From Candidatus Methylomirabilota bacterium (GTDB taxonomy: Bacteria; Methylomirabilota; Methylomirabilia; Rokubacteriales; CSP1-6), in contig DASTYT010000043.1 of assembly GCA_035764725.1 (NCBI GenBank), positions 1 through 40,722 of the forward strand: 40,722 nucleotides of DNA. The letters run 5' to 3'. Position 1 is the stretch's first letter, and every line of letters begins with the position of its first letter. The translations under genes were made by a program, and so were the position numbers. This document shows, piece by piece, positions 16,067 to 23,382 of the stretch. The notes beneath the pieces were generated by a model. It searched no databases. It was not told the DNA's origin and saw nothing but the letters and a program-made list of their open reading frames with translations.

Positions 16067-16905
16067 CCGGCGCCGCACCGCCGCGTCCGGGCGGCCACAC
16101 CGAGGGCGAGAAGGCCCACGCCCACCAGCAGCAGCGCGCTCGGCTCCGGCACGACCTGAGGTTCGGCGAAGATGAAGTCGTCCATCGCAACCACGTCGAT
16201 GCCCTGGCCGGGATTGTCCGCCACGCCCAGCGCGTTCGTGCCGGTGGTGATGCGAACGCGGTGCGCGAGCTCATCGGAGGGATCGAGGATGATGCCGAGG
16301 AAGGAGAGCTCGCCGTTCCCCGGCGCCGCCGGCACATGCACCGACGCGAGTAGGTCGCCCGACAGGCCGAACAGTTCGATGGTAGTCGAGTCGGCCAGAT
16401 CCACGTCGGTGAACACGGCGCCGAAGGCGCTCGTGCCGCCAGGGATGAGGCCGTTCGTCCCCGCGGCAGAGAAGACGCCCACGGTCTCGGTGCTTCCGAC
16501 GGGGACGAAAAGGCGTACCGGGCTGAAGGTCTGGAACGTCGTGCTGTAGTCAACGCCGAACACGTCCGACAGATTGCCGGTACCGGTCGAGATCGGCGCC
16601 TGCTGGAAGCCGGACCCCGGGGTCGTGAAGATGACGCCGCGATTCTGGAATACCTCGAACGGGGTGACGCCGGGCGAGCCGTTCGGGTTGCCGCCGCCGT
16701 CCCAGTTGATTTCTCGCCGCCCGGACGACAGGGGCCCGGGGTCGTTTCCGTTGTTCGGGTCGCCCACGGCGGTGCGGAAGTCGGCCACGGCGGTCTGGGT
16801 GCCCGCGGCGCCGATCCCCTGGATGATGCTGAAGGCGTGACTCACAGCGGGCGCGCCAGTGAGCGTCATGACGAGTGCGGCCACGAGGAATCGACCGATA
16901 CGCAT
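16051..16905 (-). CDS. PEP-CTERM sorting-domain protein
   Basis: 284 residues. The N-terminal signal peptide MRIGRFLVAALVMTLTGAPA ends near AVSHA. A Gly/Thr/Asn-rich beta body with GVDYSTTF and FGAVFTDVDLADSTTIELFG follows. The C-terminal tripartite signal is VPEPSALLLVGVGLLALGVA, then ARTRR: a PEP motif, a helix and a basic tail. Such proteins are exported and processed by an exosortase (EpsH), usually at the cell surface or in exopolysaccharide. No exosortase is in this window. AAGGAGG precedes the ATG. The body resembles other PEP-CTERM proteins but shows no enzyme motif. Confidence 0.9.
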   Translation of the reverse strand: MRIGRFLVAALVMTLTGAPAVSHAFSIIQGIGAAGTQTAVADFRTAVGDPNNGNDPGPLSSGRREINWDGGGNPNGSPGVTPFEVFQNRGVIFTTPGSGFQQAPISTGTGNLSDVFGVDYSTTFQTFSPVRLFVPVGSTETVGVFSAAGTNGLIPGGTSAFGAVFTDVDLADSTTIELFGLSGDLLASVHVPAAPGNGELSFLGIILDPSDELAHRVRITTGTNALGVADNPGQGIDVVAMDDFIFAEPQVVPEPSALLLVGVGLLALGVAARTRRCGAGYSTR

Positions 16906-17154
16906 CGGGTGCCTCCTTGTCGACGTAAAAATGCGAACCGATCGCTGGCAACAGCATGATGCATGCCGGGCGCGCAAATGCCCATGGCGCATGTGATTTC
17001 AATTTGAAACGAGGCGGGTCTGTAAACCGATGGCAGGCCGGCAGCGTGACACTACCGACCGATGGTTCTACACCATGCGAGGTGCGGGCCCGAAACTTCC
17101 TGCCAGGGTTGACGAATCGCGGGCGGCGCGCTCTGTTACGGACTGTCAGGGTTC
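16906..17154. other. intergenic region with a palindrome
   Basis: No gene is visible. It is the least GC-rich stretch nearby. It contains the perfect 13-base odd palindrome TTTCAATTTGAAA (16997-17009), a plausible operator for the PEP-CTERM gene. In minus orientation TTGAAA is followed 17 bases later by ATTTGC, a weak promoter candidate. Confidence 0.4.
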
Positions 17155-18324
17155 CTACACGACCTTCTCGGCGCGCAAATCCCTGATCTCCGCCTGAGAA
17201 AACCCTAGCTCGCTCAGGATCTCATCCGTGTGCTCGCCGGTGTCCGGCGAGTGCCGGCGCACCGAGGCGGGCGTGCGCGAGAGCGTGACGGGCGGCGCCT
17301 GCACCATGACCTCGCCGAGAGCCGGGTGCTTCACGGGCACCGCCATCTGCAGATGCTTCACCTGCTCGTTCTCGAACACCTGCTTCACGTCGAGGATGGG
17401 CCCCGAGGGCACGCCCTTGACATTGAGGACCTCCACCCACTCCGCGCTGGTCTTCGTCGCAAAGGCCTTCTCGAGCTCCGGCGCCAGCGCCTTGCGATGC
17501 TTGGAGCGATCGGGCGCGGTCTTGAAGCGCGGATCCTCGAGCAAGGGCTCGGTGCCCAGCGCCTCGCAGAGCCGACGGAACATGTTCTGGCCGGACGCGG
17601 CGATGTTGATGTGCCCGTCCTTGGTCTTGAACACGCCGGTGGGGATCGCCGTCGGGTGATCGTTGCCCGCCTGGGGCGGGATCTCGCCGGCGATGAGCCA
17701 GCGCGCCGCCTGGAAGTCGAGCATGGTGATCATGGCCTGGAGCAGCGAGGTGTGCACCCACTGGCCGCGGCCCGAGCGCTCGCGCTCGAGCAAGGCCGCG
17801 AGAATCCCCTGGGCGAGAAAGATGCCGGCGGTGAGGTCCGCGACGGGGATGCCCACGCGCACCGGCCCCTGCCCCGGCAGGCCGGTGATGGACATGAGTC
17901 CGCCCATCCCCTGCGCGATCTGGTCGTAGCCCGGCCGGTCCCGATAGGGCCCGCTCTGCCCGAAGCCCGAGATGCTGCCGTAGATGAGCCGGGGGTTGTC
18001 TTGAGCCAACGTCTCGTAGTCGATGCCGAGGCGGCGCTTCACGTCGGGGCGGAAGTTCTCCACGACGACGTCGGCCTTGGCGATGAGCCGCTTGAGGATG
18101 TCGATGCCCTTGGGCGACTTGAGGTCGAGCGTGATCGACCGCTTGTTCCGGTGGAGGTTCTGGCTGTCGAATCCGCGCCGGGGAAAGTCGCCCTGCTCGT
18201 CCTCACGGGCGGAGATCTGTATCACCTGCGCCCCCATGTCGGCGAGCTGGCGCACGCACGTGGGACCCGAGCGCGCGCGGGTGAGATCGATCACGGTGTA
18301 GGGCGACAGCGGCAGGCTGCTCAT
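17155..18324 (-). CDS. CaiB/BaiF family CoA-transferase
   Basis: 389 residues, class III CoA-transferase. It has the family opening LSPYTVIDLTRARSGPTCVR, then NKRSITLDLKSPKG, VVVENFRPDVKRRLG, YGSISGFGQSGPYRDRPGYD and the catalytic Asp at about 163 (GIPVADLTAG), which forms the acyl-anhydride intermediate. It moves CoA between a thioester and a free acid. Substrates are not identifiable. The ATG overlaps the upstream hydrolase stop (ATGA), so the two form an operon. Confidence 0.93.
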   Translation of the reverse strand: MSSLPLSPYTVIDLTRARSGPTCVRQLADMGAQVIQISAREDEQGDFPRRGFDSQNLHRNKRSITLDLKSPKGIDILKRLIAKADVVVENFRPDVKRRLGIDYETLAQDNPRLIYGSISGFGQSGPYRDRPGYDQIAQGMGGLMSITGLPGQGPVRVGIPVADLTAGIFLAQGILAALLERERSGRGQWVHTSLLQAMITMLDFQAARWLIAGEIPPQAGNDHPTAIPTGVFKTKDGHINIAASGQNMFRRLCEALGTEPLLEDPRFKTAPDRSKHRKALAPELEKAFATKTSAEWVEVLNVKGVPSGPILDVKQVFENEQVKHLQMAVPVKHPALGEVMVQAPPVTLSRTPASVRRHSPDTGEHTDEILSELGFSQAEIRDLRAEKVV

Positions 18325-19217
18325 GTCCGGGCTCCTTGGTCGGGCGGCAGTATGGCGGACTGGCTGATCGAGCGCGGGTTCCGCAGAGGCCAGCGGCCGG
18401 CGTCGACGGCGGTCAGGAAATCGAGGACGGCGCGATTGAACGCTTCGGGCTCCTCGAGGTTGACGGTGTGGCCGGACTTGGGCAGGACGAGCAGGCCGGA
18501 CGAGCGGATCTTGCGCTTGAGATAGAGGGCAGGCTCGAGGCAGGGCTCGTCCTCGTCGCCGGTGACGATCAAGGTAGGCACCTCGAGCCGCTCGAGGCCC
18601 TTCTCGAGCTCGTACACCGAGGGCCGATTCATCTGCACGCCGCGCATGGTCAGCGCGTGGCCCTCGGCGGACTGGGCGACGAACTGATCGTAGAGCTCCC
18701 GCCAGCCCTTGGGGTCCTTGTCCATGAGCTGCACGCGCGTGGGGCCCTTGGTGTAGAAATCCGCCACCGCGACGATTCCGTCGTCCACGAAGCGCCGCGC
18801 CGTCTCCTCGACGTCCTTCTTGAAGCGCTCACGCTCGCCGGCCATGCTGCCGTAGCCCGCGCCCGCCACCACCAGCGACAGCGCGCGGTCGGGATGACGG
18901 AGGCCGAAGTGGAGCGTGGCGTAGCCGCCCATGGAGAGCCCGCAGATGTGCGCCTTCCTGATGCCCAGCGCATCGAGCAGCCCCCGGATGTCCTCGGCGG
19001 CGCGCTCCTGCGAGTACGCGGCGGGATCCTTCGGCACCTCCGACGGCGGATAGCCGCGGGCGTTGTACGCGATGGTCCGGTAGCGGCGCGCGAAGAAGCG
19101 CACCTGCAGATGCCAGCTCTGATAGTCGCCCGCGAACTCGTGGACGAAGACGAGGGGGACTCCCCCGCCTACCTCCTCGTAGAAAAGACCGATCCCGTCG
19201 ACGCGCGCAGTGGGCAT
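18321..19217 (-). CDS. alpha/beta hydrolase
   Basis: 298 residues. The oxyanion region is VPLVFVHEFAGDYQSWHLQ. The nucleophile elbow GLSMGG places Ser at 95. The C-terminal part has an acid in VTGDEDEP and the His in KSGHTVNLEEP. It is probably an esterase or C-C hydrolase acting on a product of the downstream CoA-transferase pathway, but the substrate is unknown. The ATG at 19217 has TATGAA six bases before it and an AAAGGGG purine run. Its stop overlaps the CoA-transferase ATG. Confidence 0.9.
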   Translation of the reverse strand: MPTARVDGIGLFYEEVGGGVPLVFVHEFAGDYQSWHLQVRFFARRYRTIAYNARGYPPSEVPKDPAAYSQERAAEDIRGLLDALGIRKAHICGLSMGGYATLHFGLRHPDRALSLVVAGAGYGSMAGERERFKKDVEETARRFVDDGIVAVADFYTKGPTRVQLMDKDPKGWRELYDQFVAQSAEGHALTMRGVQMNRPSVYELEKGLERLEVPTLIVTGDEDEPCLEPALYLKRKIRSSGLLVLPKSGHTVNLEEPEAFNRAVLDFLTAVDAGRWPLRNPRSISQSAILPPDQGART

Positions 19218-19231
19218 GCCCCTTTCATACG

Positions 19232-19690
19232 TCAATCCTCGCCGTGGAGGCAAGCGCGCATCTGCTGGGCCAGCTCGGCGACATGGGTCGTGATCGTGCT
19301 CAGATGCGCGCCCGGGATGCGCCGCATCCGGGCCCGCGGCGCGGCGCGCCACCAGACGCCGCCCCAGATCCGCCGCGGCGTCCAGCGCGTGGGCGGCGGC
19401 ACGGCGGCAGGCAGCGCCGGGGCGATGAGGATCAGCCGCTCGACGCGCTCGTTGTCGGCCACGAGCGCGCGCGCGATCTCGTACGCGACGAGCGCGCCGT
19501 TGCAGTACCCGGCGATGCGATAGGGGCCGTGCGGCGTAGCCGGCGCAGGGCGGCCAGCGGCTCTCCCACCATCGCCTCACCGTTGTCGGCAGCGGCGTGC
19601 GCTTCACGCGGGGCGGGGCGAAGGCGTGCACGGGCTGATCCTTGCCGAGATGGCCCGCAAGGGCTAGGCAATAGCCATCAGAGCAACTCC
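19232..19690 (-). pseudogene. thioesterase (NRPS/PKS type) remnant with two frameshifts
   Basis: Read with two one-base corrections, the minus strand gives an NRPS-like thioesterase piece. It runs AGHLGKDQPVHAFAPPR, then EAMVGEPLAALRRLRPHG, PYRIAGYCNGALVAYEIARA and ERVERLILIAPALP, ending QQMRACLHGED before a stop. The nucleophile elbow is GYCNG, with Cys in place of Ser. One frameshift is near 19580 and the other near 19536. The N-terminal strand and oxyanion loop are missing and no start codon fits. It lies 14 bases upstream of the intact hydrolase. Either the copy is decayed or the assembly has two indels; decay is likelier because the N-terminus is absent too. Confidence 0.7.
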
Positions 19691-19752
19691 TGTACTGGCC
19701 GGAACCCTTAGTAATAATAGCTAGTTGCCCGGTGGGGTTCCGGGGAGGCGCT

Positions 19753-20685
19753 TCACTTCGTCAACTTCTCCGACAGGGCGTCCATGGCGCTGGTCGCGAA
19801 GGCGGTGTCGACGAGATCGGCGTAGCGGTGATAGCGCCGGATGAAGCCGCCGCTGGAGAGAATGTGCTGCAGGACGTCGTAGCCCGAGCGCCGAAGCAAG
19901 GGATCGCGTGCCCAGGTGTCCTGACGCTGATATCGCGCGATGGCGGCCTCCAGCACGGGCGCCGACACCTCGGCGTATTCGCGGGCGACCACCTTCGCGA
20001 TCTCGGCGGCGGCGCGCCCGGCGAGCCAGTGCTGGGTGCGGTAGACGGCGCGTGTGAAGTGCCGCACGGTCTCGGGCTCGCGCGAGAGCAGCGCGGGGGC
20101 CGCCATGTAGGAGGTGAAGGGCAGTGGACCGGTCGCCTCGCCCATCGACACCGCGATGTGCGCGGCGCCCTCCCGCAGCAGCGTCTCGACGATGGGCTGC
20201 GTCGTCTCCAGGTAGTCGCCCTCGCCGGCGCGGAACGCCGCCGCCGCGTCCGCCATGGGCCGGTGGCGCTCGATGCGCACCCGCGCGGGATCCACCGCGT
20301 GGCGCCGCAGGACCGTGAGGAGGCATTGCCATGGTGTCGGCGCCTCGAGGAAGCCGAGCACCGTCTTGCCGATGAGATCGGCGAAGCGGAAGCGCGGCTG
20401 GGGCCGGCGCGAGAGGAGAAAGAAGGCGTTGCGGCTGCACGCCTCGGCGAAGTGCGCCACGTGAATGCCCTCGCGATCGGCCAGCTCGAAGCTTCGCATG
20501 AGGCCGCCGAGGCAGATCTCGAGCTCTCCGTCGAGGAGCGCCTGCATCGTCCCGCGCGGATAGCGGGAGGCGGGCACCACGCTGACGTCGAGGCCCTCCT
20601 CGGCGAAGTGGCCGAGGGCGACTCCGGCGGGAAGGAGCGCGTAGAACGGGGTGTGGAACGGCATCGGCACGGTCAGGCGGCGCAT
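19753..20685 (-). CDS. NMT1/THI5-like substrate-binding domain protein without signal peptide
   Basis: 310 residues. Periplasmic-binding fold type II: RLTVPMPFHTPFYALLPAGVA, then HFAEEGLDVSVVPASRYPRG, ALLDGELEICLGGL and DLIGKTVLGFLEAPTPWQ. The family binds thiamine precursors, taurine, nitrate or aromatic acids for ABC import. There is no hydrophobic leader before the first strand at this ATG, and upstream codons do not supply one, so the protein is predicted to be cytoplasmic. A TATACT (20713-20708, minus) and a GAGGTG ribosome site support this start. No ABC permease lies adjacent in the same orientation. It could be a cytoplasmic enzyme or sensor. Confidence 0.82.
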   Translation of the reverse strand: MRRLTVPMPFHTPFYALLPAGVALGHFAEEGLDVSVVPASRYPRGTMQALLDGELEICLGGLMRSFELADREGIHVAHFAEACSRNAFFLLSRRPQPRFRFADLIGKTVLGFLEAPTPWQCLLTVLRRHAVDPARVRIERHRPMADAAAAFRAGEGDYLETTQPIVETLLREGAAHIAVSMGEATGPLPFTSYMAAPALLSREPETVRHFTRAVYRTQHWLAGRAAAEIAKVVAREYAEVSAPVLEAAIARYQRQDTWARDPLLRRSGYDVLQHILSSGGFIRRYHRYADLVDTAFATSAMDALSEKLTK

Positions 20686-20776
20686 GGGCACCTCGCGGGT
20701 GGCGCGGAGTATAGCAGCGCCGCGCGGGCCCGCGCGCGGAATGTCGGCCCCCCCGGGCCGTGGTACCGTGAGGCCC

Positions 20777-21526
20777 GTGGCGTCGCTCTCGCCGAAGCGC
20801 TTCATCCAGGATGCCCTCGCCCGGCGGGGCTACGAGATCCGCGCGATCCCGCCCGTCACGCCCGACGTCCCCGAGCGCGTCGCCTTCGTCAAGGCGGCCG
20901 GCGAGATCCAGCGTCGCCATCGGGCGCAGACCCGCGAGCAGGTCGCGGCCCTCCGGGCCAAGTACGCGCGGCCGCTCTACGGCCTCGTGAACACGTGGGA
21001 TCTCCTCGAGGGGCTGGCCGCCTGCGTCGATCCCACCGACGTCCTGCTCTACGGCGCGAGCCAGCAGCTCCACATGCTGCAAATCCTGGCGGCGATGGAG
21101 GCGGCCCACGTCGAGGACCCCGTGCTCCTCGCCGCCGCCATGCTCCACGACGTGGGCAAGCTCCTGCTCCTCGCCGGCGAAGCGCCGGAGCACGTGGTGG
21201 GCTCCCGCGCGCCCATCGGTGCGAACGAGCACGGCGGCGGGCTCGACGCCGCCTGGCTCCAGTGGAATCATGGTGAGTTCGCCTACAGCCGGATCAAGGA
21301 CGACGTGGACGAGCCGGTGGCCTGGCTGGTTCGCTATCAGGGCATGGTGCCCGAGCGCTGCGCGCCGCTTTTCGACGACCGCGACCGCGCGTACGTGGCG
21401 CGCTACCTCACGGCGTTCCGGCACTACGACCAGAGCTTCAAGTCGCCGTTCGCGCTTCCGCCGAAGCGCCTGGCTGACTACCGCCCCCTCGCCGCTCGCC
21501 TCCTGCCCGCCACCCTGGTGGTGTGA
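20777..21526 (+). CDS. inositol oxygenase-like HD-domain protein
   Basis: 249 residues, GTG start. The centre has QQLHMLQILAAMEAAHVEDP and LLAAAMLHDVGKLLLL (the HD metal pair). Then come LQWNHGEFAYSRIKDD, PVAWLVRYQGMVPE and DRAYVARYLTAFRHYDQSFK. The order of HD, the second His (NHGEF), the RYQ segment and the FRxYDxxxKS tail follows myo-inositol oxygenase (MIOX), a di-iron enzyme. The substrate may be inositol or another polyol. TACCGT lies 7 bases before the GTG and there is no ribosome site, so it is probably leaderless. It is divergent from the NMT1-like gene. Confidence 0.78.
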   Translation: MASLSPKRFIQDALARRGYEIRAIPPVTPDVPERVAFVKAAGEIQRRHRAQTREQVAALRAKYARPLYGLVNTWDLLEGLAACVDPTDVLLYGASQQLHMLQILAAMEAAHVEDPVLLAAAMLHDVGKLLLLAGEAPEHVVGSRAPIGANEHGGGLDAAWLQWNHGEFAYSRIKDDVDEPVAWLVRYQGMVPERCAPLFDDRDRAYVARYLTAFRHYDQSFKSPFALPPKRLADYRPLAARLLPATLVV

Positions 21527-21535
21527 GCCGGCGCG

Positions 21536-22381
21536 CTACTGCACGCGCAGGCGCGGGTCCAGCACGTCGCGGAGCCCGTCGCCGAGGAGATTCAGCGACA
21601 GCCCCGCGAGGGTGAGGGCCACCCCGGGGCACAGGCTCACCCAGAAGGCCTCGCGGATCACGTTCTTCCCGCTCGCGATCACGTTGCCCCACGACGGCAC
21701 GTAGGGCGGCACGCCCACGCCGAGGAAGCCCAAAATGGCCTCGGCCAGGATGGCGTACGCGAAGATGAAGCTCCCCTGCACCAGCATCGGCCCCACGCAG
21801 TTGGGCAGGATGTGGCGGAAGGCGATGGCGAGGTCGCGCCGGCCCAGGGCGCGGGCGGCCTGCACGTAGTCGAGATCGCGGATGCCGAGCACGGTGCTCC
21901 GGATCAAGATGGCGGTGCGCGGCATGTAGACGACCGAGAGCGCCACGATCACGTTCCACACGCCCGGGCCGCGCGCCGCCATGAGGGCGATGGCGAGCAG
22001 GATGGCGGGAAAGGCCATCATCCCGTCCATCACGCGCATGATGAGCGTGTCCAGCCGCCGGTTGAACCCGGCGAGCAGCCCCACCAGCACTCCGCCCAGC
22101 GTGGTCAGCAGCATCGTGGTCACGCCCACCAGGAGGGAGACACGGCTCCCGTGGAGGACGAGGCTGTAGACGTCGCGGCCGAACTCGTCCGTGCCCAGCA
22201 CGTGACCGGCGCCGGGCGGCAGGAGCCGGCTGCCCGGTACCAGGCGCGTTGGGTTGTGCGTGGACACCACGTCGGCGAGGAACGCCGCGAGGACGAACAC
22301 GAGGAGAATGGCCGCGCCCGTGAGCACGCCGGGGTGCCGCAGGAGCCGCCGCCACCAGGTCGGCCGCGCGCGCTCACTCAT
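21536..22381 (-). CDS. ABC transporter permease, DppC/OppC type
   Basis: 281 residues. The N-terminal helix is TGAAILLVFVLAAFLADVVS, followed by the family loop GHVLGTDEFGRDVYS. Four or five further helices follow, and the coupling (EAA-like) loop YVQAARALGRRDLAIAFRH contacts the ATPase. It imports peptides, nickel or similar substrates with DppB and an SBP_bac_5 protein. Its first 8 bases overlap the 3' end of the DppB-like gene. No ATPase gene follows: the next gene is convergent 9 bases away. Confidence 0.93.
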   Translation of the reverse strand: MSERARPTWWRRLLRHPGVLTGAAILLVFVLAAFLADVVSTHNPTRLVPGSRLLPPGAGHVLGTDEFGRDVYSLVLHGSRVSLLVGVTTMLLTTLGGVLVGLLAGFNRRLDTLIMRVMDGMMAFPAILLAIALMAARGPGVWNVIVALSVVYMPRTAILIRSTVLGIRDLDYVQAARALGRRDLAIAFRHILPNCVGPMLVQGSFIFAYAILAEAILGFLGVGVPPYVPSWGNVIASGKNVIREAFWVSLCPGVALTLAGLSLNLLGDGLRDVLDPRLRVQ

Positions 22382-23318
22382 AGCGGATCCGCGGGTCGAT
22401 GAACGCGTAGAGGAGGTCCACCATCAAGTTGATCAGCACGTACGCCGCCGCGGTGACGAGGACCACCCCCTGCACGACGGGATAGTCGCGCCGCAGGATG
22501 GCGGAGATGACGAGGCGGCCGAGCCCGGGGATGTTGAACACGATCTCGGTGACGACGGCGCCGCCGATGAGGATGGCGGTGGTGATGCCGATCACCGCCA
22601 CCACCGGCACCAGGGCGTTGCGGAAGGCATGGACGTAGGTCACGGCCCGGGGGTGCAGTCCCTTGGCGCGCGCGGTGCGGATGTAGTCCTGCCCCAGCAC
22701 GTCCAGCATGCACGAGCGCGCGATGCGCGCGATGAGGGCGGACTGGTTGAAGCCCAGCGACACCGCGGGAAGCACCATGTAGGTCAGGGCGGCCCGGGGC
22801 TCGCTGAGGATCGAGGCGTAGCCCGCCGCGGGCAGCCAGCCCAGGCGCACCGCGAACAGGAAGATGAAGTTGAGGCTCAGCCAGAAGCCGGGGATGCACA
22901 CGCCGAGCAGCGAGACGAGCATGAGGCCGCGGTCCCACCAGGATCCACGGTGCGCCGCCGCCACGATGCCCGAAGGCACGCCGATGACCATCGCGACCAG
23001 CAACGCGCAGAGCGTGAGCACGATGGTCGGCTCCGCCCGCTCGGCGAGCGCCCGCGTCACCGGCCGATCCAGGTAGTACGAGTGCCCGAGGTCGCCGCGC
23101 AGCACGCGGCCGTAGAACGTGAAGAGCTGCTCGTGAATGGGCCGGTCCAGCCCCAGCGCCGCCCGGGTGGCCCCTATCTGCGCGGGGCTCGCGTCGGGCC
23201 CCAGCATGACGCTGACGGGGTCGCCGGGAATCAGATGGATCAGGAGGAAGACGATGGTGACCACGACCGCCATGACGGGGATCACGGCGACGATGCGGCG
23301 GACGATGTAAGCGGTCAC
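22374..23318 (-). CDS. ABC transporter permease, DppB/OppB type
   Basis: 314 residues, GTG start. Signature MTAYIVRRIVAVIPVMAVVV, LLIHLIPGDPV, then RGDLGHSYYLDRPV. The coupling loop is DYIRTARAKGLHPRAVTYVH and the end is YAFIDPRIRYE, all as in DppB. There are six membrane helices. It is separated from the binding-protein gene by a 64-base gap holding a strong hairpin. Confidence 0.94.
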   Translation of the reverse strand: MTAYIVRRIVAVIPVMAVVVTIVFLLIHLIPGDPVSVMLGPDASPAQIGATRAALGLDRPIHEQLFTFYGRVLRGDLGHSYYLDRPVTRALAERAEPTIVLTLCALLVAMVIGVPSGIVAAAHRGSWWDRGLMLVSLLGVCIPGFWLSLNFIFLFAVRLGWLPAAGYASILSEPRAALTYMVLPAVSLGFNQSALIARIARSCMLDVLGQDYIRTARAKGLHPRAVTYVHAFRNALVPVVAVIGITTAILIGGAVVTEIVFNIPGLGRLVISAILRRDYPVVQGVVLVTAAAYVLINLMVDLLYAFIDPRIRYE

Positions 23319-23335
23319 GGAGGGACGGCACGCCA

Positions 23336-23374
23336 GGGGGGCGGGGGCCGCCGCGGTGGCGGCTCCCGCCCCCC
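23336..23374 (-). terminator. strong GC hairpin between binding protein and permease genes
   Basis: Arms of 17 bases (23336-23352 and 23358-23374) pair with a single mismatch around a 5-base loop. There is no T-run, so it is more likely a 3' mRNA-stabilising or partial-termination hairpin than a full terminator. In such operons it lets the binding protein be made in excess over the permeases. Confidence 0.65.
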
Positions 23375-23382
23375 TCAGCCGG

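Noticed and set aside
17010..17154. Possible small RNA or tRNA in the gap before the CoA-transferase stop
   Set aside because: A GGTTCTACACC stretch looks T-loop-like, but no acceptor stem or anticodon arm can be drawn around it.
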